Assembly (NCBI GenBank): GCA_008638375.1
Contig: CM018032.1
Location: 5,118,501-5,182,500 of the forward strand
Length of the DNA stretch: 64,000 nucleotides
Direction of reading: 5' to 3'
Source of the DNA: Nyssa sinensis
Lineage: Eukaryota > Streptophyta > Magnoliopsida > Cornales > Nyssaceae
Of this stretch, positions 10,837 to 22,455 are shown piece after piece; the stretch's first letter is position 1; every line of letters begins with the position of its first letter. The notes beneath the pieces are model-generated. The model searched no databases, was not told where the DNA came from, and saw nothing but the letters and a program-made list of their open reading frames with translations. A program made the translations under genes and the position numbers.

Positions 10837-11884
10837 CATAATTGCAATCAAAAGAGCCAAGTCAAAGTACTCATTTGAGTATGGAAATATGAATAATAGT
10901 GTTGGTAACATTTCTATGATAAAAGTCTTTACACACGGCTTCTGACACTTCACTTCCAAGGATTCAAGAAACTAAAGCACCCCTTTAACATGAAGACACC
11001 ACCAAATTTGATGCAAATCAGAACTAATGCCGATGAGAAGCATAATAGAGATCAAGCAAATATAGTAAGAAACCACCCTTATGCCTACCTTCAAACCACT
11101 CCTTAAATAACCCACCATCCAAAAATATTTAAATAATACCCACAAATAGAATAGCAACAAAACATACTCTAAAATCCCATATGGATATAAACCTCAACCC
11201 CATCACCCAAAAAACATGGCAAGGTACCAACACAATGAAAACACCTTCGAATATAGAAGGTATAAAATAACATATAGCCTTAGAGCAGGATATCACAGGG
11301 CTAGTTGGAGAGCACGCCTCTAATTCACAGAAGCAGCAAAATCCACAATATTTAAATCCACTCAACATAGCTTAACAGTGAAGAAAAAGAAATACTGCCA
11401 TAACCGAGTAACTTGCAATGACCACTCTTTAGTTACCAAGATCGTTCATAAAACACTGAAAGCATTCAAAACCGATATGCAGGCTCTAGACTGCAGCAAA
11501 AGAAAAGCCCGCCAATGATGTTTGCCACCAGAGCAAGAGTATGTATATGTATATAAAGGGTGAACAAGACAGTATAAGTGTATAACATAAACTTAGCTCA
11601 GAAGTCAAAGACTCTTACCACTAAAATTCAAAGCGCGCTTTCTCTGTGTCTCTGTCTCTAAATTCCAAACTCTTCTAGTGCCTCGCTTGCTTTTTCTTTT
11701 AAGCTATTTATAATGCCTTTTTAACCAAAACTTCGTTGATAAATGCGATGCTTGTTAGTGATGTGATCTACTAGTTGATATTCCCATATATCTTTGAGAA
11801 CCAACAAGGAATTGTGCTCAAATTTTTGCCCTTTTCCTCTCCTCCCCTCAAACTGATTCCGCTTGTCATTATTACCTCATAAAG

Positions 11885-12010
11885 AATGTTAGCGTCGGTT
11901 GTGAGTGATCGTCACTCGCGATTGATTGACACATGTATTATACGTGCGCGCATAATATTGGCACGTGTAATACACGCACTAATTAGATCGTGAATTTTCG
12001 CCACTCCCAA
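11885..12010. repeat. Palindromic MITE-like repeat, partial
   Basis: Contains ttagcgtcggttgtgagtg and the inner palindrome half gacacatgtattatacgtg, homologous to the fuller element at 12319-12456. Part of a local duplication in which 11724-12020 and 12160-12480 are similar. Confidence 0.5.
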
Positions 12011-12318
12011 CTAACTATAACATTTCCTTTATTCACAAACCATAGTCTCAAGAATCAATACTCCAGCCAAATCATCTGTTATATTACACAATATTTCAAG
12101 TACTAATTAGCTAACATAGCTGACAAAAGGCCAGCAAAATACTGATAAACCAGATTTCAGTTCCAAAACTTCGTTGATAAATGCAATGCTTGTTAGTGAT
12201 GCGATCTACTAGTTGATTTTCCCATATATCTTGAGAACCAACAAAGAATTGTCTCAAATTTTTGCCCTACTCCCCCCCCTTCAAAGTGATTCCGCCCGTC
12301 ATTATTATCTCATAAGGA

Positions 12319-12456
12319 ATGCTAGTTTCGGTCGTGAGTGACCGTCACTTGTGATCTGATTGACACGTGTATTATACATGTGCACATAATATTGGTACAT
12401 GTAATACACGTGTCAATCAGATCGCGAATTTTATACTTACAACTGACGCTAGCATA
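12319..12456. mobile_element. Palindromic MITE with long hairpin
   Basis: Outer inverted arms are gctagtttcggtcgtgag and acaactgacgctagc. Inside them is a second, nearly perfect palindrome: left arm 12353-12381 (starting gatctgattgacacgtg), loop gcacataatattggt, right arm ending cacgtgtcaatcagatc at 12423. No coding capacity. Confidence 0.65.
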
Positions 12457-13123
12457 TCTCATTGCCTTATATCACATCTTTTTTTAAAAAATAGCATTGT
12501 TTGCTAATATCATTTACTAATTATTGTTTCATTTATGTTAAACATATATTTTGATATTGTTCCGGTACAAAATGCTAATTTTTGACAATTCTATTTTATT
12601 TTACTATTATAATATTTTTTTTAGCACAATAAATACTTTTATTTCTTTTCAACTATCCAAGGGCGCTTGGACATGGGGGCTAGGCCGGGCTATAGCCCCT
12701 TTCAAATTAAAGAATTGTTTTTATTACATGTAAAATTTTGACCTTTTCAAAATTAGTTCATTTTAAAATTTTAGCTCAATCCAATTTTTATTTATTATTT
12801 CTCTCATTTTTTATCCAAAATTTTAGCCCGTTCCCAAAAAATTTAGTGCAAATGGCTATTGGTACCATAGAATAACACATCTTTAGATTGAAAGCATCTC
12901 AAAATAGAAATACGAGTTCAAAAGCTTCATTCATGATGCATTGCATTTAGTAATGTGATCTAATAATTAATATCCCTATCTTTGGAAAGCAGTAAGGAAT
13001 TCTTCCTCGATTCCTGTCCTTCCCTAAATGTAGCTTGCCTCCAAACCACTGCACTAGATGCCCATGTAGTCGTAGTAGTCGGCCCAGAATGCCTCTGTTC
13101 TATACTAAAATATTGTTGGTATC

Positions 13124-13827
13124 TGATATACCACTATGTGACACACCAACCACTGCATGACACGTGCAACCGCAAGATCGGTTCATGACCCATAATAGAG
13201 CTCAGGCTCGGCCATATAACTTGTGTTCGGTCGCCCAGCTCGGGCTCGGCCACATAACTTGTGCTCGGTCGCTTAGTTCATGTTCGGCCTTATAATCTGT
13301 GTTCGGCCATTTAGTACATGCTCGGTCATACATTTCATCCTCAGTCAGTCAAGGGCATAACCTACATAGGCCGAGCTCATAGTATCAAAGCAAGACGGTT
13401 CTCCCATAAAGACTAACTTGTAAAGATGCAAGTTAGCAATACAACACATCAATGATCAGACCTAATCATCGCTTCAGTAAGCACCAAGTAGGAAATAAGG
13501 AAGCTATCTCCAACAAGGAAACTGCCCCACTAAGTTACCATATTCAACAAGGTAACTGATATCTCCAGAGATCAAATCCCTACTTTCATGGCTCCAAATC
13601 CTAATCAACTTAGGAATGCCACTGCCTATAAATCAAGCCCTAAAGGTACGCTTTATTTTCATGCTCATTATTTTGGCTTTCATTACGAGTCTTTCAATTC
13701 AATTTATTGACTTAAGCATCGGAGCGGCTACCGCCGGAGCCAACCCGGTGGTCCTCTGATCTTCTGTTTCGAGTGTTTCGCAGGGAGCCGAGCTTGGATC
13801 TCACGTGGGCCAAAAAGTGCAGCATCA
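13124..13827. mobile_element. Solo LTR, 704 bp, with 5-bp TSD
   Basis: Begins TGATATACC and ends GCAGCATCA, flanked by gtatc at 13119-13123 and 13828-13832. It contains a degenerate tandem run of gctcggccatataacttgtg-like units (about 13200-13330), which may be regulatory repeats of the LTR. No internal retrotransposon sequence adjoins it. Confidence 0.88.
13200..13335. repeat. Tandem GCTCGGCC-type repeats inside the solo LTR
   Basis: Roughly four degenerate units of 30-50 bp share the pattern ctcggccatataacttgtg-ttcggtcg. GC content is visibly higher than in the flanks. Confidence 0.6.
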
Positions 13828-13832
13828 GTATC

Positions 13833-14598
13833 TAATAGCAATTTTACTTTGAAGTATTCCAATTAAACTAGAAACATAAACTGTTTTTCAAAAAATTAAA
13901 ATTTATGTTTAAAAAATAAAATTTGCAGAAGCAGAAATATTAAAATAAAACAATGGTCTTATAAACCAAGTCCACATAATAGAAACAAGTTATGTTCTAA
14001 CTTAAACAAAATTATAAATTACAAAATAAAACCATATTCACTTACATTAATTTTGCAGTATCAATACAAAAAATGTTTGACTTAGATTAGCGTTTGACGT
14101 TGTCTTTAAGACAATATTCACCATTGTACAGGAGCTCTGAGTTGTACAACGATTATCTCTCAAGATACAATGGTCACGCACACTAATGTAACACTTCAAT
14201 CCATGTGCACAATGAGTCAACGCAATATTTGTACTCTTTTATGATTTTATAGATGCAGACTGAATATGTGAATGAGTCTCTAGAAATGAATAGTTTATAT
14301 GAAATGAGGGCAGACTAATTTGCCGAGCGATTTGTGTTTGTTCAAATAGACACGAACCTAAAGAGTGTATCTGTTCACGCGAGCAAATATAATGTTTCAG
14401 TTTGACTAAATACATTCATCGGTGAACCAATCCGAATGGATGCAACTGTTCTTTGAATCGATGTACCAATTCAAAGGGACGCACGTGTTCATAGTGATTA
14501 TTCAGTCAAAATACAAAAATGTAACGTTTTAAAAATATAATTTAAATAAATAAAATAATTTAAATAATTTTTTTATAAAGATATATATATATAGGCCC
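13833..14598. other. Spacer without recognisable feature
   Basis: AT-rich sequence with no convincing reading frame, structured repeat or element end. Confidence 0.5.
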
Positions 14599-14760
14599 AA
14601 GGCCCAAGGTACAAGCCCAACCCAACCCAACCTAATTTGATGCAGAGCGACAGAAGTTCACGCGTGTGGTGAATCCACCAAGGCCCAAGGTACAAGCCCA
14701 ACCCAACCCAGCCTAATTTGATGCAGAGCGACAGCAGTTCACGCGTGTGGTGAATCCACC
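14599..14760. repeat. Two-unit 81-bp tandem duplication
   Basis: Two units start with aaggcccaaggtacaagccc (14599 and 14680) and end gtggtgaatccacc (14679 and 14760), differing at only a few bases. Because 81 is a multiple of three, the minus-strand ORF over it looks repetitive; no gene is inferred. Confidence 0.9.
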
Positions 14761-15756
14761 ATGGACTATGTTCTATCCCATCCACAAAACTTGGGTGCCT
14801 CTTGTAGCCTAAACCATCCTTCATAGCAATTGTATATATATTCTTTAAAAATTTTGTTCCCAACTTATGTGAGATACAAGTTTTTCACAAGTTTTAAACT
14901 TTGTTACCATTTCTAAGTGGTGATATTTGTACTCAATTTTTCATTCACTCCTTAATAGTTTTGAATAACTCAATATATGTTATTAATCTTCTCATGAAAA
15001 AGAATATATTTTCATATGAACCCACCTTAAATAATATGAGAGGCCCATTTTTATTTTATCTCAGAATTAGCCAAAAACCCATGCTCAAATTTACATAGCC
15101 CAAATCAAAATCTAAAACAACTTAAACCGCATGTCTCGACCAATGAATATATCACGGGCAAACCCATATTAAATAGTCAAAGAGAATACCTACTGAAAGT
15201 ACCCCCATATGATAGAGACATGCGGTGCAATGGATGAGCTTTCGGTATGCTAACCCATTTTGTTTAATCCAAGGATAAGGAATATTCATATGTTTACTTC
15301 AGCCAATGTAGACAGTAACGGAGAATACCTGATTATGGTGACAGAGATCCTCTGATCTGCACCCACAAGGAAATATTTTTTTATTTAATTTTACATTTAA
15401 TTGAGAATAAAGAAGAGATGAGAAAGAGTACAATAAACTTTCAAAAGTGTGTCCCGTAGGATTTAAAGGTAAAGAAAAATAAAGAGTATGTCATGTAGAC
15501 ACTACATTGTAATAATGTATAAATCTGAATCAAGCATGCAGCGCAGGGGATAAATTACTTGGTAATAAAATTACAAAACTTGTATGGTGATAAAAACTAC
15601 AAGGAATTGAATAAGAAATTGACTCCAAAAATCACTTCTCGAATATGGTAATAAAAATTGTATCCCATATTGGTTTACAAAGTTTTATACAAGTATATAT
15701 ATACTATTACCTTAAAAATGAGTTTCGACCCCAAGGAACACCCCACTCTAGTGGAG
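14761..15756. other. Spacer without recognisable feature
   Basis: No coding region, repeat or element terminus is recognised. A few short ORFs here have no family signature. Confidence 0.5.
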
Positions 15757-16440
15757 GGAGCAAGGGTGGAGCCTGGAAAAATATTTAGGGGAGCTAAAAA
15801 AAATCTTTTTGCAAGAAATTTTTGGGAGATTCTTTTTTTCAAATTGAAAAAATTTTGTATGCAAACGTTTTTGAAAAAAGAAGATGAATGGGGGCATTTT
15901 TTGAAACTTCTTTTACATGGGGGAAATTTTTCTCAAAGCAGAGACGAAGGGAAAAAAAATTAGGAGATGAAATAATAAATTTGTATTTCCTTTTCTTATT
16001 CTTAAATTTTCGTATCTACCAAACAAAGCTTAAATGAGAAATATTTAGCAAGAAAATCCATCAAATAAATGAATACAAAATTTTTCTTAGGAATCAAACA
16101 ACGCATAAAAGAACAAAATTTAGTAAGAACACATCAAAATTCATAAAAAAAAAATATATATTTCTTAGCATCCAAACAAAGGTTAAAGAATAAAATTTTC
16201 AAGAAAATATCGAAACCCATCAAATTCAATGGTTAAATTTAAGGAATTAAGATAGTTGATGGGTTAGGTTAGAATTTGGGATGAGAAATGAGAGATATTA
16301 TGAATTAAAAGAAGAATTTTGGAGTGGGCTAAAATATATTGTTGGTTAAGAAATGGTAGAAATAATGGGTAAAGATTGAATTAGGTCAAAATTTTAAAGT
16401 GGACTAGTTTAAAAATAGCCAAAATTTTACCAGATCATCA
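15757..16440. mobile_element. Decayed non-autonomous element (gtggagcctgg family)
   Basis: One end reads agggtggagcctggaaaa and the far part reads ggtcaaaattttaaagtgg. The same themes, inverted, occur at 30770-31070 and 2225-2450. The ggcggagccagg-like end resembles hAT elements of the dTph1 type. No target duplication was found, so the limits are approximate. Confidence 0.4.
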
Positions 16441-16539
16441 AAAAATTAATTGTTTAAATCAAACAACACTTTTACATAACTCTTTAACCTAAACAACATT
16501 TTTAACCGCTCAACCAAACGGGCACTTCGAAACACAATT

Positions 16540-17660
16540 TTATACTTGCAAAAGATATCCAATAAATTTAGTTGAACTTGGCCAAATGAGAGAATTGTGT
16601 GAGATCACTTAGAAGCATAATTTTTAAGGTTGTAGATTCATAATATAATAGACTGTTTACTAAAAGGGGGAGCGGGGAATGTAAACCACCACTAAATGTG
16701 TTTAAAACTGTCACAAATTAGCAATGATTTCTCGAATCATTGCTAAAATTTGAGGCTAATATCCTTTTCTCTGGAGCAATTTGCCAACTTGTATTAAAAT
16801 AGTTCTTGTAGGTGGCTTGTAATAAAGTAGCCAACTGTAGGCTTGAGGGCTATGAGTCTAAATTTAAATTTTTATTTATTTTGGTACTGTAACATTGAGA
16901 ATTGAGGGGGAATATGTGCATGTACCAAGTTAAAAATCATTCAAAATAGTTGAATTTAGTAAATTTGATAGCTAGAGAGGGGGAAAGACCCAATAAATTT
17001 TGCCCAACTTGAACAAATGAATAAAAAAACTAGTGTAAGATCACTTTTGAAACACAATTCTTTAGCCAAAAGATTCATAATATATTATACCATTGTCTTA
17101 TTGAAATAAAGTAGTTTTTTTTGGGGGGGTTGTGTTAAGTGGCGTAACATGTAATTTTTTAAAAGTATAGAGGTAATTTTTTTATGAGTCTGGTCGATTT
17201 AAAATTTCAATTTATTGTATCAAAGTGAAAATCTTTTTCTATAGTTTGTTTTCATTTTGTAACCTTGAAAATGAAGGGAGAGTATATGTACCTACACAGG
17301 AGTCATAAAAAATAAATTAACTCAGTCAACTTGATGGCGAGAGAGGATTAGAGATTAGTAAGTTTACTAGAACTAGCCAGATTAGAGATTGTTGTAACAT
17401 CATTTAGAAACACAATTATTAAGCCCAAAGATTTATAATATAATTGACCATTTTTAGCTTGTAAAAAAGGGTTGTAATGGATAGTAGTGTAATAGCATTT
17501 TTGGTAGGTCACTTGTAATAAACACAATTTCCATTCCGGGAGATTCATAACATAATAGTCCATCTCTCGGCTTGTAATAATGTTTTTGATAGGTCTCTTG
17601 TAATAAAGTAGTCCTACTGCTAGCTCTATGGTTGAGACTTTTCTTATACCAATAGTATGT
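16540..17660. repeat. Degenerate three-unit tandem array (~360-430 bp units)
   Basis: Units begin near 16550, 16980 and 17345. They share, in order, a version of ccaataaatttagttgaacttgg, a gatcacttagaaacacaatt stretch, a gattcataatataata stretch, and a terminal block (gagggggaatatgtgcatgtacc / gaagggagagtatatgtacc). Strongly diverged and non-coding. Confidence 0.6.
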
Positions 17661-18780
17661 TCTGCGTGCTGTTATGTTACATACTTATTTAACTAAAAGT
17701 TGAAGGGCAAATTATATTAATTTTTTCTTAAGTTTTTGATAATTATATTGATTTTTTTAAGATTTATAAAATTACAATGACTTTTTTTATTTTACTTGAT
17801 AATATACAAACTTTCCCGTTTGAATTCCATGCCAAAGTTCGAAACCAATTAACTCTAAAATCTCTCTCTTTAAATGATAGGTCAGAGGTCGACCTTCATG
17901 CCAGAGTTCAAATTCCATGTCGCGCACACACAAACTTGAAAATTTAAATAATTAACAAGTAAATATATTCGATACTAATATGTTTTATTTTAAATAAGTT
18001 TATTAAAATTAGTATTATCTAATAATTAAATAGTGATTTAATTAAATATAATTTAATATAATTTTTTTTGAACTCTAAATAATTACTAATATCTTTTTAT
18101 ATCAAATCAAAATCATACAAAATTTTACAACTTTTAATAAAGTAGCCCAACAACTCGCTACAGAGTTGAGACTTTTCTAGTATTTATTCCATCATACATT
18201 AAATGTCACATATGTTAGTGATATGTTTGATATTATTGTAACAAGCAAATTAGGTATATAGGTATTATGTACTGAGTGTAGCGAATATATTTTTTGATGG
18301 TAAATTAACAAAAGGTTTTATAAATCTGTGGTCCTAAGTAAATAAATTAGTTTAATTAATTAAAAAGTAATATAAAAATCTCCGCACTTTTGCCAAACAC
18401 TTACTATAACTAATTTTTATCTCGCACTAGAAACTTTGAAATAATTTTAGAAAGTTTAATATTTGTTTACAAAATACGCCTCACAACCAACAACCCATGT
18501 CTGCTTCTTCCCGCAACAAACGCTAACACAATGCCATAAAGGGCTTTTAGTCTAACAAAGTTTGAGAGTTGTGAAGAATCTCTTTTTTTATCCCATTAAG
18601 CAACAGATTGAGTCCAGAAGTCTGTCCTCTAAGTTCCTCTTTTTTCCTCACCCAATAAAAGGTTAAAAAGTTTAGAATTCCTCAAACAAGTTCTACAATA
18701 TTTACATTTTAGAGAGTTTTAAGAATTAGAAATCAAAATAGAACAGCCAAACAAAAAAAAAAAATACAGCTAAGTTCAAA
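17661..18780. other. AT-rich spacer
   Basis: Nothing recognisable apart from low-complexity A/T tracts. Confidence 0.5.
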
Positions 18781-19090
18781 GGCTTAAAGCTTGTGAGTCT
18801 CTGTCTCCAGCTAGTAGCTACTTGTATGGCTATGGAAATAGCCTTGACTATGAGATGTTGCCAGATCATTTAAGATATTGATAGGAATAAACACCATAGA
18901 CTAAAACGGAAAAAAGTTCTTATTTCGAATGTATACATTCACATTAGAACAACACAAACAAAATACTACATAATACATGCATACTCTTTTTAGTTGAAAT
19001 CTAATTGAAACAACACATTCACAGACTGGCCCAATCAAACATTATAAATAACTACAAACATAATTCAAACATAATATATCGCTCTTCGAA

Positions 19091-20434
19091 CTAAGCAAAC
19101 AAGGTAATTAGGGATGCTACTGTCTGTATTAAAGTGAGGAAAATGAGGAAAACTGCTGCAATTGTTGAAATAGTTGCCCATGGATTGTTGAAATAATTAC
19201 GCCTTAATTTTGCCATGGCTTGGTTCCAACTTGTTTCGCAATGCTTGTTCAACTTTTCGCATAAATCAGAGTAATCGTAAGTTTCTGAATTAATGATTCT
19301 TCCATCACCCATCTTGTTGAAAATACATGCCACCTCCTGGTCATCCCCCAACAAATTTTCCATTATTCCAGAGAGTCGAAGTGTAGTCACATCTTTTTCT
19401 GTGTCAATAAGTTTATCCATGAAGTATGTGTAATCAGTAAAACACATGGGTTTGACATCTGAAGAGTGTTGCTCATAAGCAATGATATTACGGAATAATC
19501 TCTCTGTTGAATCACTTACTATAAAATTGGGGATTTTTAAGTGACCCTGCGCAAATTTTATATCAAAGAAGCTAAGAAGACTGCTCTCAACAACTTGGAA
19601 GCTAACACCAGCCTCATGAAGCTCCGTTAGACTGGGCATTCGGGTACAGCTTTTGTTTGAAGAAGTCGGCCTACGTGAGGGACGACAAACATTATGCAAC
19701 AAGTCAAGAAAGTGCTTGCTTTCTCTAACAGATTTGGGTCCCAGAGCAACACGTAGCTGAGAATTGAGAGATAACGGGGCTGGTAGCGTCTGAAACATAG
19801 GAATCATAGAAAGCTGTAAAAGAGTAGTATGTGAATTTGGAATTTGGGTCATGTCAAACAATTCAGAGAGAACGAAGAATGGAAGTTGGTTTTCGAGTAG
19901 CATCATGTCACGCAAGATTTGAATCGGCATCCAATGTGATTTAAAAATAGGGTCATCCTTATTCCGTAGTTCTTCCGACAGAATATTACGAAGATATTCA
20001 CGAAGAAACTCAATAATAAAACAAGCATCAAGCAACATCATTTCCACAAAGTTGTCTCTCATGAGGCATATGGGTTCTGCATAAAACTTACGAGCTCTGT
20101 CTTCCAATTTCTCCATGAGCAGTAAGTAACGCTCCGCACTCTCCTCCCCATTGCGTTTAAGAAGCGAATGCAAATAGCGTAGCTTATGTTCTTCCATTGC
20201 ACGTAGTTTGGGGTTACCATGATGGTAAGGACCTAGAGATACTAGCATCGGTGTGTATGCATCAGCATTTACGCGACGTAGTCCATGGTGCACTCTGAAG
20301 ATACAAGCTTCAGGGAGTAGAGATGGCAAATGACGAATCTTTTCATTGATATTATGCAATATTTTTGGATCAGCTCTATTAAGTCCACTGGAATCTGGAA
20401 GAACTCCCTCCTCAATATCGCTGTGATGTTCCAT
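19091..20434 (-). CDS. DUF247 (UPF0481) family protein, copy 2
   Basis: Intact intronless ORF of 447 codons starting at the ATG at 20434-20432 (MEHHSDIEEG); the GTG three bases upstream is not a likely start. Same domain order as copy 1: ACIFRVHHGLRR, AYTPMLVSLGPYHHG, AMEEHKLRYLHSLL, MLLDACFIIEFLRE, MLLENQLPFFVLSELF and a C-terminal hydrophobic segment after PWATIST. It differs from copy 1 in clusters: the acidic N-terminus, PICLMRDNF in place of PLVRDNF, a longer REYLRNILSEEL stretch after the LLDACF motif, and MFQTLPAP in the middle. Upstream and downstream sequences match those of copies 1 and 3, so this arose by segmental duplication. Membrane anchoring at the C-terminus is inferred from hydrophobicity. 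Confidence 0.93.
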   Translation of the reverse strand: MEHHSDIEEGVLPDSSGLNRADPKILHNINEKIRHLPSLLPEACIFRVHHGLRRVNADAYTPMLVSLGPYHHGNPKLRAMEEHKLRYLHSLLKRNGEESAERYLLLMEKLEDRARKFYAEPICLMRDNFVEMMLLDACFIIEFLREYLRNILSEELRNKDDPIFKSHWMPIQILRDMMLLENQLPFFVLSELFDMTQIPNSHTTLLQLSMIPMFQTLPAPLSLNSQLRVALGPKSVRESKHFLDLLHNVCRPSRRPTSSNKSCTRMPSLTELHEAGVSFQVVESSLLSFFDIKFAQGHLKIPNFIVSDSTERLFRNIIAYEQHSSDVKPMCFTDYTYFMDKLIDTEKDVTTLRLSGIMENLLGDDQEVACIFNKMGDGRIINSETYDYSDLCEKLNKHCETSWNQAMAKLRRNYFNNPWATISTIAAVFLIFLTLIQTVASLITLFA

Positions 20435-20624
20435 CACTTAGTTTTCAAATAGAAATAGCTTTGTGACTCAGTACCTGTTAGATTCAAATAAATTGACATT
20501 GCTTAGCAGACAACAAAGATAATTGAACCATCATACCGATAGTAGACACGAGTGATTCAATGCTAAAAGATTGTTACTATGCTGTGTTCCTAAGTAAAAA
20601 TTACCGGTAGGCATTGACTTGTAT

Positions 20625-20900
20625 TTTACAAAAAAAGAAAAAAAAGAAAAATAGAGATATACAAATACAAGTATACAAAAGGTAGGCCCCCTAAAGAGGC
20701 CAAAAGAAAAAAGAAAAAAACAGAGGGAAACCACCCCAAAGCAAGGGGAGCCGTACAACTGAAACAAACCAAAGATTCAGGAAACAAAAGGGGCCTATTT
20801 TAGCCAAGGATGGATCTTAACTCAAACTTATCTTAGCGAGGGGAAACACTTTCACTTGAAACACTCAAGAACAACCACAATGCTCTGGTCCTCTGGAACA
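20625..20900 (-). mobile_element. LINE 3' tail in the upstream region of DUF247 copy 2
   Basis: Same minus-strand LINE tail as at 4973-5250 (ttggcctctttagggggcc, then ttgtatatctc), inherited through the duplication. Confidence 0.7.
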
Positions 20901-22260
20901 ATACTCTTTTCATCTGTGAAATCGTACCCATTTACCTACTAAAAATAAAAATAAATAGTACCCAGTCATTAGTGAAGCATGAGTACACAAAAATGTTAAG
21001 GGATCGCATTTTTATCCTTTAACGGACCCGATCCACGACCCAATAACTCGATTATAACATGAAGTAGATAGTACGAAGAGATAGGATATGAATTTGCATG
21101 ATCAAATGTGTTAATATCATATTTAATAATCTTATTTAATCAAATAACACCAAATTATTAAATTAAATCTCTAATAATTAAAAAAATTGGATTTTAATTA
21201 GGCTGTGACAAATTTGCTGGGATAGTAGATTAGGTTTGTTGATTGTGTCTTGTATTCCTAATCCGACTTGCATCAGAAACATAAAATCCTTCTCTTTGTT
21301 GAGATTTTTTGTGAGGCTTTATTGTTTTTCTTCTCTCTCACGTTTTCTTCTTCTTCTCCACCTACAATCAACTATATAATATAAAAGATTAAATGAATTA
21401 ATTATATTACCTATTAAAAAGAATATGATAGTAAAACCTAAATATAAAAATTTAATTATTAATTTTGGATCTTAAAAGAAAGATGAAAAAATCTTAAATT
21501 ACATTGTAGATAACTATATCAGGATGGTCTCATCTAGAATTTTTGTTATAGGCGCCAAATTACTTTAAAGGTACTTTAACTTATATAATCTTGAATATTG
21601 TGGGAAAAATAGCCCTAAACTCTTACCATTAATGCAATTGAGAAAATTCTACATAAAGTGCCAAAATATGTTTTTTTTTCGTAACATAAACTTACCCAGA
21701 AGTAATAGTCTATCTTACCTCCGAAATTTGGCTGGCTCTCTCTCTGTCTCTCTCTCACTTTGGATTTCCAAACTCACCCTTCTATTGTCTTCAAAGTTCT
21801 ACCTGCCAACTTTGCTCTATGATTTAGTTATTTATAATGTCTGGAGATTCATATTTTATTAAACCAGTTGTCAACTTCTTGCTAGCTGGATACTGAGATT
21901 TTTAGGGTATTGAATTATTGATGATTGCATCATGTATGGTACTTCACATTGGTTTTAACTAAAAGTGATTCGGTAATTGATTCCTTAAAGTGTTTAATTA
22001 GCATAAATTTAATTTAAAATATTTTAATTCAAAAAATTTCTTAAGTATTTGTTGACAGAAAATACTATGCTTTTTAAATTTGTATCCTAAATTTATATTC
22101 TAAATAATGTGACTTGAAGTGAGAGAATCACATTAATTACATAATTTTAAATATTTTCAGTAATTCAATATCATGTCAATGTCACATTATTTGTGATAAA
22201 AATTTGGAATGTAATTTTGTGAAGTGTAACATTGTTCTTTTCTAATATAAAAATACAAAA
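20901..22260. repeat. Duplicated upstream flank of DUF247 copy 2
   Basis: 20811-21560 matches the flank of copy 1 (5165-5830). 21679-22260 matches 29388-29815 upstream of copy 3, and the beginning of that part (cataaacttacccagaagt) also matches 1207 and 11588. Copy 3 lacks the ~860 bp between the two parts. No gene is seen. Confidence 0.7.
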
Positions 22261-22289
22261 ATGACCATAACTTTTGAAAAGAAAAAAAA

Positions 22290-22455
22290 AACTAGCTGGT
22301 TCACTTGGTTTTAAAAAAAAATTGATCGGTTAAACTGATTTTTTTTTTATTCTTTTGCAAAATTAGTATATTAATTGAACAAAACCGGTTTAATGCTTAA
22401 TTTCTGATTCAACCAATTGAATTGGCGATCCGATTCTGATAACTATATTCATAAA
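22290..22455. mobile_element. MITE remnant related to 48954-49431
   Basis: The right end gatccgattctgataactat and the internal aaaccggtttaat resemble the termini and internal motifs of the hAT-like MITE at 48954-49431. The left end is lost or unclear. Confidence 0.4.

Larger units (their letters stand above)
7938..11540 (-). mobile_element. Outer LINE 3' region (minus strand), split by a second LINE
   Basis: Two pieces (7938-8277 and 10856-11540) read on the minus strand as a LINE 3' UTR ending ttctttgccggtcaaaaa at 7938. The pieces were contiguous before the inner LINE inserted. Comparison with copy A shows that everything from about 7938 to 11540 is an insertion within the AT repeat before tgtatataaagggtgaac. 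No intact coding sequence remains in the outer element. Confidence 0.75.
6376..13080. repeat. Segmental duplication, copy B (interrupted)
   Basis: Homologous to 1-2620. The alignment runs 6376-7936, breaks at the 3.6-kb nested LINE insertion placed in the AT microsatellite, and resumes at 11541. It lacks the 431 bp found at 1325-1755 of copy A. Confidence 0.8.

Noticed and set aside
14573..14863. Minus-strand ORF with a repeated 27-residue unit
   Set aside because: The repetition comes from the 81-bp DNA duplication; no family signature and no conserved flanks.
15658..15963. 101-codon plus-strand ORF
   Set aside because: Lies over a decayed inverted-repeat element; low-complexity Lys/Phe-rich translation.
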